From NCBI GenBank assembly GCA_041394985.1, contig JAWLBI010000001.1:1054001-1118000 (forward strand): DNA of 64,000 nt, written 5' to 3'. Positions within the stretch are counted from its first letter, which is position 1. Each line of letters begins with the position of its first letter. The stretch is from JAGLON01 sp041394985. GTDB taxonomy: Bacteria; Zixibacteria; MSB-5A5; GN15; JAAZOE01. A program made the position numbers and the translations under genes. Shown in pieces: positions 1 to 8,325 of this stretch. The notes beneath the pieces are model-generated. The model was not told the DNA's origin. It did no database searches and saw only the letters and a program-made list of their open reading frames with translations.

Positions 1-377
1 ACCAGAAATTGGTCGGGCAGGCCGAGAAGATTTTGCAAATGCTGAATATACCATATCGGGTGCGAATGTTGGCCACCGGTGACCTGTCATTCGCCGCTGC
101 CAAGTGCTATGATATCGAAATCTGGTCGGCCGGAGTTGAGAATTATCTCGAGGTTTCCTCGGTCTCCAACTTCCGCGATTTCCAGGCTCGGCGCATGAAT
201 TGCCGGTTTCGCGATGAAAATAAAAAAGTACAGTTTGTCCATACGCTCAACGGCTCCGGCACGGCCCTGCCGCGGTTGATGATTGCGCTTCTGGAAAATA
301 ACCAGACGGAGAACGGCGAGGTAACTCTGCCGGAAGTCATCCGGCCATACATGGGCGGATTGGAAAAACTGTCATAA
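1..377 (+). CDS. serS: Seryl-tRNA synthetase, C-terminal part (cut by the window edge)
   Basis: The reading frame is open from the left edge, so the start lies outside the window; about 124 residues of the class II catalytic core remain. SerRS charges tRNA-Ser (and tRNA-Sec) with serine in the cytoplasm. The visible part includes the typical SNFxDFQARRM stretch, the class II motif 3 (LNGSGTALPR, with the ATP-binding arginine) and the family C-terminus (PEVIRPYMGG). Only 12 bases separate it from the following kinase gene. The assignment is secure although only about 30% of the protein is visible. Confidence 0.95.
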   Translation, partial: QKLVGQAEKILQMLNIPYRVRMLATGDLSFAAAKCYDIEIWSAGVENYLEVSSVSNFRDFQARRMNCRFRDENKKVQFVHTLNGSGTALPRLMIALLENNQTENGEVTLPEVIRPYMGGLEKLS

Positions 378-389
378 ACAGGTGCGTGT

Positions 390-1610
390 TTGGCGGAGAA
401 TAAACAAAAAATAAAAGTCTCCGGTGCGGGACGATTCAACACCTACTTCAAGGCGTTTATTTTATTCGGCGTCTGTGCCATCGGGGCGGTATTCGTCTAT
501 TACACGAACGATGTCATCGATGACATCCGCGCCAATGAAGCACGCATGGCTCGCACCTACACGCACATCTGGCAATTGGTCGCATCCGATTCGATCAGCA
601 GCAATGTGACCTCGGTGCTGTTCGACGAAGTGATCCTCGGATCGACATTCCCGATTATCGTCGCGGATACGCTGGAACAGCCGCTGTTTTGGAAGGCGCT
701 TGACGATATCCCATCGACGAGCAATGATCCGAAAACACTCGAGAAAGTCCGCGAGCGCGCCCGAATCATGAAGGAAAACAAGGGCGAGATTCCGATCTAC
801 ATGGACTCGACCATGATTTATAAGCTGTTTTACGATGATACCGCCCTGGTAGACAAACTGCGCTGGATACCAATCGTCGAAATGGCCATGGTCATCAGCT
901 TCGTTTTCCTGGCCCTGATTGGATTCCAGCATATCCGCCTGTCGGAACAGCGCAACATCTGGGTCGGCATGGCCAAGGAAACGGCGCATCAACTCGGGAC
1001 GCCGATCACATCGCTGTTAGGCTGGGTGGATTTATTGAAGACAGGGGATGAATCGTTTACGAAGGAGGAAATATATCGCCGCATTGATATCGATTTACAA
1101 CGATTGGGTACGATTGCGAATCGCTTCGGCAAAATCGGTTCCGAGCCGATTCTGAAACGGCGCGATATCAACGAATTGACCGGCGAGGTCGTGCGCTATT
1201 ATCAGGAGCGCCTGCCGCACCACGGCGATGGCGTCAAAATCACCTATTCGGCCGGTGACGTTCCGGAAATTAACGTCAACCGACAACTGTATGCATGGGT
1301 GATTGAAAACCTGATAAAAAACGCACTCGAATCCGTCGATGCCAAAACCGGCGTCATCGATGTGACAACGCGCTTTGATACGTCGTCCCGCAAGGCGAAA
1401 ATCCGAGTAAGCGATAACGGCCGAGGCATCCCTCGGCGAGTCGCCCGCAGGATCTTCAAACCGGGGTATACGACCAAGAAGCGCGGATGGGGACTGGGAC
1501 TCTCGCTATCCCGCCGTATCATTCATGATTATCATCGCGGTACGCTGTTACTGGTCAAGAGTGAACCCGGCAAGGGTTCGGTTTTCGAAATCAGTCTGCC
1601 GATTGCATGA
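390..1610 (+). CDS. porY: PorY-like membrane sensor histidine kinase
   Basis: A 406-residue sensor kinase starting at TTG. Two membrane helices (about residues 17-37 and 158-180) enclose a periplasmic sensor region of about 120 residues. The cytoplasmic part has an H-box with the phospho-acceptor His at residue 200 in the context KETAHQLGTPITSL, which is the unusual H-box of the PorY family of Bacteroidetes. An HATPase_c domain follows, with N box (NLIKNALES), DNGRGIP and GLGLSLS motifs. The next gene encodes a PorX-like regulator, so the pair should form a two-component system. In Porphyromonas PorXY controls type IX secretion genes; that role here is inferred. No receiver domain is present. 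Confidence 0.85.
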   Translation: MAENKQKIKVSGAGRFNTYFKAFILFGVCAIGAVFVYYTNDVIDDIRANEARMARTYTHIWQLVASDSISSNVTSVLFDEVILGSTFPIIVADTLEQPLFWKALDDIPSTSNDPKTLEKVRERARIMKENKGEIPIYMDSTMIYKLFYDDTALVDKLRWIPIVEMAMVISFVFLALIGFQHIRLSEQRNIWVGMAKETAHQLGTPITSLLGWVDLLKTGDESFTKEEIYRRIDIDLQRLGTIANRFGKIGSEPILKRRDINELTGEVVRYYQERLPHHGDGVKITYSAGDVPEINVNRQLYAWVIENLIKNALESVDAKTGVIDVTTRFDTSSRKAKIRVSDNGRGIPRRVARRIFKPGYTTKKRGWGLGLSLSRRIIHDYHRGTLLLVKSEPGKGSVFEISLPIA

Positions 1611-1645
1611 TGACCCGCGAACATTATCAATGAGGTGCTCCGGCT

Positions 1646-3208
1646 ATGAATACTGCCACACAGAAAATTCTCTGGATCGACGATGAAATAGAAATGCTCG
1701 AGGCGCATATCGCCTTTCTGCAACAAAAAGGGATAGCTGTTACGCCCTGCCAATCCGGCGATGACGGTATCGAAGCCATCACTAAAGACGATTATGATCT
1801 GATTCTTCTCGATGAAATGATGCCCGGTAAAGACGGCCTGCAGACATTGGTGGAAATCAAGGAAATTAAGCCGCATATCCCGGTCGTTATGGTGACCAAA
1901 TCCGAAGAAGAGACCCTGATGGAAGAAGCCATCGGCCAGAAAATCGATGATTATCTGACTAAACCGGTCAACCCGTCGCAGGTATTGATGGCGATTAAGA
2001 AGCACGTCCAGAGTAAACAGATCGTAACTGGAAAACTCGGCCAGCGCTATATCACCGATATCAATCGCATCAATTTCACTCTCAGCGGTTCGACTGAATG
2101 GACCGACTGGGTCGATGCCTATCGCACGCTCAGCGAGTGGGATCTGGAAATGGACCAGTATCCCGACGAAGGGCTTTTGGATACCCATCGCGGGACGCAT
2201 AAAGAGTGGAATAATCAGTTCGGGCGATTTTATGAAAAAAATTACGAAAAGTGGGTGAACGGTAAAAATCACCCGCCGCTTTCCGTGGATGTTGTCGACA
2301 GAACGGTTATTCCTCGCCTCAAAGAGGGCGAAAACGTCGTCTTTATCGTCATCGACTGCATGCGCATGGATTTGTGGATGCGGCTCGAGCGTATTCTGGC
2401 TGACCTGTATCATATCGATCATGATTACTATTTCTCGATTCTTCCGTCAGCCACGCCGTTTGCGCGCAATGCCATATTCGCCGGCCGCTATCCCGTCGAT
2501 GTCGCAAAAATGTATCCCGATGACTGGAAGGCCTATCCCGATGATGAAGTCTCGCGCAATAAGCGCGAAGGCGAATTGATTGCGAAACAGCTCGAGGCAA
2601 AAAAGATTAATCTCAATGGCGGCTCGAAATATATTAAAGTACTCAACGCACAGGAGGGCGAGGGGCTGGCAAAGCGCGTCGAGAGCATGCTGTCTGCGCA
2701 GCTCGTGTCGGTTGTCATCAACTTCGTGGATGTCTTGACGCACGGTCGCTCCAGCAATGTATTGCTCAAGGAAATCGTCCCCGACGAGGCGGCATTCCGC
2801 TCACTGATGCAAACCTGGTTCGAACACTCCACCCTATATGAAACGCTCAAGATGCTCGCACGTAAGAATGTGACCGTTGTCATTACGACCGATCATGGCT
2901 CGGTGCTCTGCGCACGCGGTACGATGGCCCACGGCAAGCGGGATACCTCGACTAATCTTCGCTACAAGTACGGCGACAACCTGAACTGCAATCCGAAGGA
3001 AGCCCTGCTGGTGAAAAACCCGGATCGCTTCCGCCTGCCGTCTTTCACGCTGGCGACGACTTATATCATTGCACGCGAGGATTACTATTTCGTGTATCCG
3101 AACAAGTACAACGAATACCAGCGGCATTTCCAGAACAGTTTCCAGCACGGCGGCATCACCATGGATGAAATCATCCTGCCGATCGCGATTCTCAAACCCA
3201 AAGGATGA
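1646..3208 (+). CDS. porX: PorX-like response regulator with PglZ (alkaline-phosphatase-fold) effector domain
   Basis: A 520-residue protein. Residues 1-125 are a receiver domain (phospho-acceptor Asp56, the acidic pair in IDDE, Lys in DYLTKPVNP). A helical linker follows, and from about residue 220 a PglZ domain of the alkaline phosphatase superfamily. Visible metal-site candidates are Asp237 (IDCMRMD), Asp416-His417 (TTDHGS) and the His of AHGKRD. Characterised PorX proteins have no DNA-binding domain; the PglZ part is a zinc phosphodiesterase acting on cyclic or linear oligonucleotides. The start ATG is 35 bases after the kinase gene with GAGGTG upstream. It most likely receives phosphate from the adjacent PorY-like kinase. 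Confidence 0.88.
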   Translation: MNTATQKILWIDDEIEMLEAHIAFLQQKGIAVTPCQSGDDGIEAITKDDYDLILLDEMMPGKDGLQTLVEIKEIKPHIPVVMVTKSEEETLMEEAIGQKIDDYLTKPVNPSQVLMAIKKHVQSKQIVTGKLGQRYITDINRINFTLSGSTEWTDWVDAYRTLSEWDLEMDQYPDEGLLDTHRGTHKEWNNQFGRFYEKNYEKWVNGKNHPPLSVDVVDRTVIPRLKEGENVVFIVIDCMRMDLWMRLERILADLYHIDHDYYFSILPSATPFARNAIFAGRYPVDVAKMYPDDWKAYPDDEVSRNKREGELIAKQLEAKKINLNGGSKYIKVLNAQEGEGLAKRVESMLSAQLVSVVINFVDVLTHGRSSNVLLKEIVPDEAAFRSLMQTWFEHSTLYETLKMLARKNVTVVITTDHGSVLCARGTMAHGKRDTSTNLRYKYGDNLNCNPKEALLVKNPDRFRLPSFTLATTYIIAREDYYFVYPNKYNEYQRHFQNSFQHGGITMDEIILPIAILKPKG

Positions 3209-3217
3209 TGAGTACGC

Positions 3218-3664
3218 GTGGAATCCCTGCCGTTTGATACCGCGATTGTCAGCCGCTCGCTAACCGAGACCGAAACGCTGGCCGAAAAAGTCTATCGCCT
3301 TATAACTCCCAGCGGGTTTATTGCGCTGCGCGGACCATTGGGAGCGGGCAAGACGACATTCGTACGCGGCTTTGCGAAGGCTGCAGGGTGCAACACCGAT
3401 GATGTCAGTTCGCCGACATTCACGATTATCAATGAATATCATGGCGGTGAGACCCCGCTGTTTCACTTCGACTTGTACCGGCTGGGAGATGCCTCGGAAT
3501 TCTACGCCATCGGCGGGGATGAGTACTTGGAGCGCACCGGCATCATTCTCATGGAATGGCCGGAGAACGGCGAGGAGTGCCTGCCCGATTCATATATCGA
3601 TGTGCGCATCGAAATCGTCGATGCCATATCCCGGCAATTTACATTCACGAGGGTCGGCCAATGA
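3218..3664 (+). CDS. tsaE: tRNA threonylcarbamoyladenosine biosynthesis ATPase TsaE
   Basis: A 148-residue P-loop ATPase beginning at GTG. The Walker A motif GPLGAGKT is at about residues 39-46. The family signature SSPTF and the HFDLYRL stretch, typical of TsaE/YjeE, follow. TsaE drives turnover of the TsaBD complex that makes the t6A modification at position 37 of ANN-decoding tRNAs. Its stop codon overlaps the tsaB start (ATGA), so the two should be translationally coupled. The length is normal for the family. Confidence 0.95.
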   Translation: MESLPFDTAIVSRSLTETETLAEKVYRLITPSGFIALRGPLGAGKTTFVRGFAKAAGCNTDDVSSPTFTIINEYHGGETPLFHFDLYRLGDASEFYAIGGDEYLERTGIILMEWPENGEECLPDSYIDVRIEIVDAISRQFTFTRVGQ

Positions 3665-4335
3665 TCGTACTCGGTATTGACAGCTCAACGGATAATCTGA
3701 GCATCGGGGTGGCATTGGGCGAGGAGATTCTTGCCGAGGTGAATCTCGATTCCCAGCGCGAGCATGCCTCGCACATTATCGGCAAAATTGAGGAGGCATT
3801 GGCCGCCGCACGGAAAACGACTGCCGATATCGAAGGCGTCGCCGCCGCGATCGGTCCCGGTTCGTTTACCGGCCTGCGCGTGGGGTTGTCAGTCGCCAAA
3901 GGAATCGCAGTCGCCCGGAAGCTGCCGATTATCGGCGTCTCTACATTCGAAGTCATTGCCGAACGTCTCCAAACGACCTATACCGATTTTTATCTTGCCG
4001 CCCCGGTCCGCAAAGGCGAGTTGTATCTCTATCGCGTCACGGCCACATCAATGTTTCCGGATGACATCCAACTCATTCACCAGACCGATTTGTCCGCCAT
4101 CGTGAAAGAAGGCCCGGTTGGTATGATCGGTCGCGCCCCGAAAGACTGGGATACTGGGCTGCAAAACATTATCGATAAGACTGCGACCGCCATTTCGGGC
4201 GGCGAAATGGCTCGCATCGGTGCTCGGCGGCTGGCCGAAGGACAATCCGACGACCCGATTACACTCGAACCGCTCTATATCGCCCCCTCACAGGCGGAGG
4301 AGAACTTTGTCCGAAGACAGCGCAAAGATTCGTGA
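3661..4335 (+). CDS. tsaB: tRNA threonylcarbamoyladenosine biosynthesis protein TsaB
   Basis: A 224-residue ASKHA-fold protein. I chose the ATG at 3661, which overlaps the tsaE stop by four bases; a longer reading from 3556 would only add out-of-frame tsaE sequence. The N-terminus (IDSSTDNLSIGV) and the GPGSFTGLRVG motif near residue 65 are diagnostic. TsaB scaffolds the catalytic partner TsaD in t6A synthesis; tsaD is not in the window. tsaE-tsaB-rimI is a widespread bacterial gene order. Confidence 0.95.
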   Translation: MIVLGIDSSTDNLSIGVALGEEILAEVNLDSQREHASHIIGKIEEALAAARKTTADIEGVAAAIGPGSFTGLRVGLSVAKGIAVARKLPIIGVSTFEVIAERLQTTYTDFYLAAPVRKGELYLYRVTATSMFPDDIQLIHQTDLSAIVKEGPVGMIGRAPKDWDTGLQNIIDKTATAISGGEMARIGARRLAEGQSDDPITLEPLYIAPSQAEENFVRRQRKDS

Positions 4336-4786
4336 GATGACCGAGGCCGACCTTGAGGCCGTCTCCGAGATAGAATTAGACGTATTCACGGATCCCTGGC
4401 CGACTTCGGTGTTTCTGGAGGATATTGCCTCCGATTATAGTCATCCCTTTGTCGTGCAATGGGATAATGATATTGTCGCCTATGCGATCCTGTGGCAGGG
4501 GGTAGACGAAGGCCACTTGACCAACATTGCGGTCGCAAAAAACTATCAACGAAAATCTATTGCGCAAAAGTTATTATCTTTTATCTTACAGTTTGCCTCG
4601 GAAGCGGGCCTGACGCAGGTTTTGCTCGAAGTACGCCTGTCGAACGAGGCTGCGATAGCGCTGTATCGGAAGTTTGGGTTCATCGATCTGGCGATTCGAA
4701 AGAATTATTACACGCATCCGCGCGAGGATTGCCTGATGATGATTAAATATTTGGGCGGAGAAACTGATATCCAAATCGGTGAGTAG
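4307..4786 (+). CDS. rimI: GNAT N-acetyltransferase, RimI-like
   Basis: A 159-residue GNAT acetyltransferase. The TTG at 4307 is preceded at 5 bases by a strong GGAGGAG ribosome-binding sequence inside the tsaB end, so the two genes overlap by 29 bases. The fold features are REMTEADLEAVSEIE at the N-terminus, an acetyl-CoA loop (VAKNYQRKSIAQKL, a variant of the usual Q/RxxGxG/A) and LEVRLSNEAAIALYRKFGF, the RimI signature. RimI acetylates the N-terminal alanine of ribosomal protein S18. Clustering with tsaEB supports the assignment, though substrate specificity within GNATs cannot be read from sequence. Confidence 0.9.
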   Translation: MSEDSAKIREMTEADLEAVSEIELDVFTDPWPTSVFLEDIASDYSHPFVVQWDNDIVAYAILWQGVDEGHLTNIAVAKNYQRKSIAQKLLSFILQFASEAGLTQVLLEVRLSNEAAIALYRKFGFIDLAIRKNYYTHPREDCLMMIKYLGGETDIQIGE

Positions 4787-4791
4787 AATAC

Positions 4792-5646
4792 ATGGATTGG
4801 TTTAGAAAATCAAAAGACGGACTTGTCTCTCAGCAGAAAAAAGAAATCCCCGACGGCCTCTGGACGAAATGTAAGGAGTGCGGCGAAGTCGTCTACTCGA
4901 AGATTCTGGAGGAACAGCTCTGGGTGTGCCCGAGTTGCAACTATCACTTCCGCATCAATGCCGCGAAGATTATCGAACTGCTGCTCGACGACGGCAAAGT
5001 CGAACGCTATGATGAAGACCTATCGTCTTTGGATCCGCTCAATTTCCGCGACTCGAAAAAATATGTCGATAGAATAAAAGGCTCGCAACTGAAAACCGGT
5101 ATGAAAGACGGTGTCGTCTCCGGTCTCGGTATGGTCGACGGTATCCCGATTTCAATTGCGATCATGGATTTTGCTTTTATGGGCGGTTCCATGGGGTCGG
5201 TCGTCGGTGAGAAAATTGCCCGCGCCATCGAACGCGCTATCGATCGCGAAATCCCGCTCATCGTCGTTTCTTGCAGCGGCGGTGCGCGCATGCAGGAGGG
5301 AATCCTGTCCTTGATGCAGATGGCCAAAACATCGGCTCTGCTGGCCATGTTGGCTAAAAAGAAAGTTCCGTTTATCTCCATCCTGACCAATCCTACTACG
5401 GCCGGCGTCATGGCATCGTACGCCTCGCTCGGCGATATCATCATCGCGGAACCGAAAGCATTGCTGGGATTTGCCGGACCGCGCGTAATTCAGCAGACGA
5501 TAGGCCAGGATTTACCCGAGGGGTTCCAGTCATCCGAATTCTTTATGGAACACGGCTTCCTCGACGTTATTTCGGAGCGAAAAGATCTCCGCAAAAACCT
5601 CGTACTGTGTCTGCAGTACACGTACAATAAGCCCGCCACCATTTAA
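4792..5646 (+). CDS. accD: Acetyl-CoA carboxylase carboxyltransferase beta subunit
   Basis: A 284-residue protein with an N-terminal four-cysteine zinc ribbon (Cys27, Cys30, Cys46, Cys49) and a crotonase-like carboxyltransferase domain with the SCSGGARMQEG oxyanion-hole region and GFAGPRVI. AccD pairs with AccA to transfer the carboxyl group from biotin-BCCP to acetyl-CoA, the first step of fatty acid synthesis. accA is not present here. accD followed directly by folC is a very common bacterial arrangement. Confidence 0.96.
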   Translation: MDWFRKSKDGLVSQQKKEIPDGLWTKCKECGEVVYSKILEEQLWVCPSCNYHFRINAAKIIELLLDDGKVERYDEDLSSLDPLNFRDSKKYVDRIKGSQLKTGMKDGVVSGLGMVDGIPISIAIMDFAFMGGSMGSVVGEKIARAIERAIDREIPLIVVSCSGGARMQEGILSLMQMAKTSALLAMLAKKKVPFISILTNPTTAGVMASYASLGDIIIAEPKALLGFAGPRVIQQTIGQDLPEGFQSSEFFMEHGFLDVISERKDLRKNLVLCLQYTYNKPATI

Positions 5647-5657
5647 GTTACAACGCC

Positions 5658-6947
5658 ATGAGCGACACTCGGTCTAAAAAAGCGCTCGATTTTATCTATA
5701 ATCGCCAGCACTTCGGAATAAAACTCGGGCTTCACAATATCGCGAAGCTCAGCGAGTTGATGGGTAACCCGCAAAATGCCTACCCCAGCGTGCATGTTGC
5801 CGGTACCAATGGCAAAGGTTCGACATCCAGTTTCATCGCCGAAATTTTACGTTCGGCCGGATACAAAGTCGGGATTCTGACATCGCCCCATCTGGCCGAT
5901 TATCGTGAGCGCATCCGCGTTGACGGCAAGAAAATCGAACCGGAAGCCATTGCGAAGTTCATTGACTTGTACAAAAAAGACATCCTCGCCACACAGGTAA
6001 CGTTTTTCGAAGTTACGACGGCGTTGTCATTCTGGTATTTTGCCTACAAGAAAGTCGACTGGGCGGTCATCGAAGTCGGACTCGGCGGGCGCCTCGATGC
6101 GACGAATATTATTACGCCTCGAGTGTCGGTCATAACGAATATCGCTCTCGAGCACACGAATCTGCTAGGCCATACGATTTATAAAATCGCAGGTGAAAAA
6201 GGCGGCATCATCAAGCCCGGCGTGCCATTAGTAACGGGTGTGACTAATAACGGCAACGATGCGGCGCGAAGATTCCGGGAAATCTGTAAAGAGCGCAAAT
6301 CTCCCATTTTCTACCGGGAGGACGATGGCTTCGCATATCGCTTTGACGATGACCACGATACCCTTATATTGAAGAAAGGCCCTTTTAAGGGGCTGGTCGC
6401 TCGCGTATATCTTCGAGGCAAACACCAGGTCGAAAACGGGTATCTGGCGGCGCGCGCCGCCGAGATTCTCAAGGCGCAGGGATGTCCGCTGACGGCGGAC
6501 AATGTGAAGCAGGGGCTTGCAACGAATGACTGGCCCGGCCGGTGTATGACGATTCGGAAAAATCCGACGATTATTATAGATGTCGCGCACAATCAGGAAG
6601 GGTTCGCCGTCCTTAAACAGACGCTGGAACATTATTATCCGGGGCGCAAATTCCTGTTTCTGTTCGGCATGGTCGAGAAGAAACACGGCGATAAATGCTT
6701 TGAAATGATGGCGCCGTTAGCGAAACTGATTGCCACGGCCAGTATCGAGAATCCGCGCCGCGATGATCCGTATTATCTCATTTCGCGGCTGCGCCGAGAC
6801 AAAACACATATCCGAGTATATCCCAGTATACCGGAAGCATACACTGACCTGTTAAAAAACTGCTCTCGAACCGATATACTGGTTATAGCCGGTTCCCATT
6901 TTATTATGGGGGAACTGGCGCCTTTTATCAAACGAGACGGATTTTGA
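5658..6947 (+). CDS. folC: Bifunctional folylpolyglutamate synthase / dihydrofolate synthase
   Basis: A 429-residue Mur-ligase-family enzyme. It has the P-loop (HVAGTNGKGSTS, near residue 46), the LTSPHLADYRERI signature and the central Mur-ligase region EVGLGGRLDATN, followed by the C-terminal domain with DVAHNQEGF. It adds glutamate to dihydropteroate and folates. The stop codon overlaps the TTG start of the next kinase gene. The length matches the family. Confidence 0.95.
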   Translation: MSDTRSKKALDFIYNRQHFGIKLGLHNIAKLSELMGNPQNAYPSVHVAGTNGKGSTSSFIAEILRSAGYKVGILTSPHLADYRERIRVDGKKIEPEAIAKFIDLYKKDILATQVTFFEVTTALSFWYFAYKKVDWAVIEVGLGGRLDATNIITPRVSVITNIALEHTNLLGHTIYKIAGEKGGIIKPGVPLVTGVTNNGNDAARRFREICKERKSPIFYREDDGFAYRFDDDHDTLILKKGPFKGLVARVYLRGKHQVENGYLAARAAEILKAQGCPLTADNVKQGLATNDWPGRCMTIRKNPTIIIDVAHNQEGFAVLKQTLEHYYPGRKFLFLFGMVEKKHGDKCFEMMAPLAKLIATASIENPRRDDPYYLISRLRRDKTHIRVYPSIPEAYTDLLKNCSRTDILVIAGSHFIMGELAPFIKRDGF

Positions 6948-8290
6948 AGAGAGAAGAAAAAGCCAAACAGAGATCAAAGCGGGCCGTGGAACTGCTCGGG
7001 ACGGCCATTGATGTAAAAATCAATGAGTTGACCGAGAGTAACCGGCAACTAAAGCGCAAAATATTTGATCTCTATACGATTTTCGAAATCAGCCGAAATT
7101 TCAATTCCGTTCTCCACTACCATACTCTGGTCGATTCATTCCTTTTGACCTCACTCGGGCAGGTCGGCGCATCCGCCTCGGCGCTGTATCTCCCTATCGA
7201 AGACGGTTCCCCCGTATTCGAACTGGCAAAATCAAAGGGATTATTACATAATCAGCAACTCAAAGACGATATCCGCCTCGGTGATTATATCATCGATCAA
7301 TTATCGCATTCGGCCAAACCGATGCCGGTGCAGGAATTCATCGGCCTGCTCGGAGGAAACGGCGAGTACCGCACACTGAATGTCTTCTCATCAGGCATCC
7401 TATTGCCCTTGATTATTAAATCCGAGCTCAAGGGACTGCTTCTCGTCAGTAATAAAGTGACGGGGGAATTATTCGCCGCCGATGATATCGAATTCCTCTC
7501 GATTCTCGCCAACCAGTTCGTCGTCGCGCTCGAAAATGCGCGCCTCTATGAATCGGAAAAAAACGCGCTGGAAGAACTTCGCATCACGCAAAAACAACTC
7601 GTATTGACGGAACGTCAGGCGGCTATCGGTGAATTATCCGCAAAGATTGCCCATGAAGTGAATAATCCGCTCAGTATAATATCGAATTATCTGCATCTGG
7701 CCGGCCGCAATATCGAAAAGCCGGATGCCGCATTAAATCATCTCGATGTCGTCAAGCAGGAACTGGGCCGCATCGCCCGCATCGTTCGCCAGCTACTCGA
7801 TTTCCATCGCCCGCAGGTGCTCGAAAAACGAGCGGTCGACGTCGGGCAAATCGTAGAAGATATCCTTGGTCTCATTTATTGGCAGCTGGCCGACAATAAA
7901 ATCATCGTCGATAAGCACATCGCGCCGAATCTCCCGCGAATCCTCGGAGCGCCGGAACAGCTCAAACAAGTCATGCTGAATATGGTTATTAACGCCAAGG
8001 ATTTCATGCCCGAGGGCGGTACCCTCACTATCAAGGCGTATGGTCAGGATGGCTGGCTGAAAATATCATTTGCCGATACCGGGCCGGGAATTCCGCAGGA
8101 AAACCTGTCTCGAATTTTCGAGCCGTTCTTTACGACGAAAGAAGGCTCTAAAGGGACAGGGCTGGGGCTGTCCGTCTGTTTCGGCATTATTAAGGAACAC
8201 AATGGCAGAATAGCGGCGGCAAATGCGCCGGGCAAAGGCGCTGTCTTCGAGATAAGCATTCCGGCCCTATCTGCCGACAAAAAGGTATAA
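6944..8290 (+). CDS. Soluble GAF-domain sensor histidine kinase
   Basis: A 448-residue cytoplasmic kinase starting at TTG inside the folC stop. The order is an N-terminal coiled-coil (ELTESNRQLKRKIFDLYTIF), a GAF-like sensor domain (about residues 50-205), a short signalling helix, HisKA with His237 in AHEVNNPLSI and an HATPase_c domain ending in GTGLGLSV. There is no transmembrane segment, so the signal is intracellular. It precedes a receiver-kinase hybrid and an NtrC-type activator; together they probably form one phosphorelay. The signal is unknown. Confidence 0.85.
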   Translation: MKREEKAKQRSKRAVELLGTAIDVKINELTESNRQLKRKIFDLYTIFEISRNFNSVLHYHTLVDSFLLTSLGQVGASASALYLPIEDGSPVFELAKSKGLLHNQQLKDDIRLGDYIIDQLSHSAKPMPVQEFIGLLGGNGEYRTLNVFSSGILLPLIIKSELKGLLLVSNKVTGELFAADDIEFLSILANQFVVALENARLYESEKNALEELRITQKQLVLTERQAAIGELSAKIAHEVNNPLSIISNYLHLAGRNIEKPDAALNHLDVVKQELGRIARIVRQLLDFHRPQVLEKRAVDVGQIVEDILGLIYWQLADNKIIVDKHIAPNLPRILGAPEQLKQVMLNMVINAKDFMPEGGTLTIKAYGQDGWLKISFADTGPGIPQENLSRIFEPFFTTKEGSKGTGLGLSVCFGIIKEHNGRIAAANAPGKGAVFEISIPALSADKKV

Positions 8291-8325
8291 TAACTGAGTA
8301 TATCAGGAATCAAAGGACAACTTCC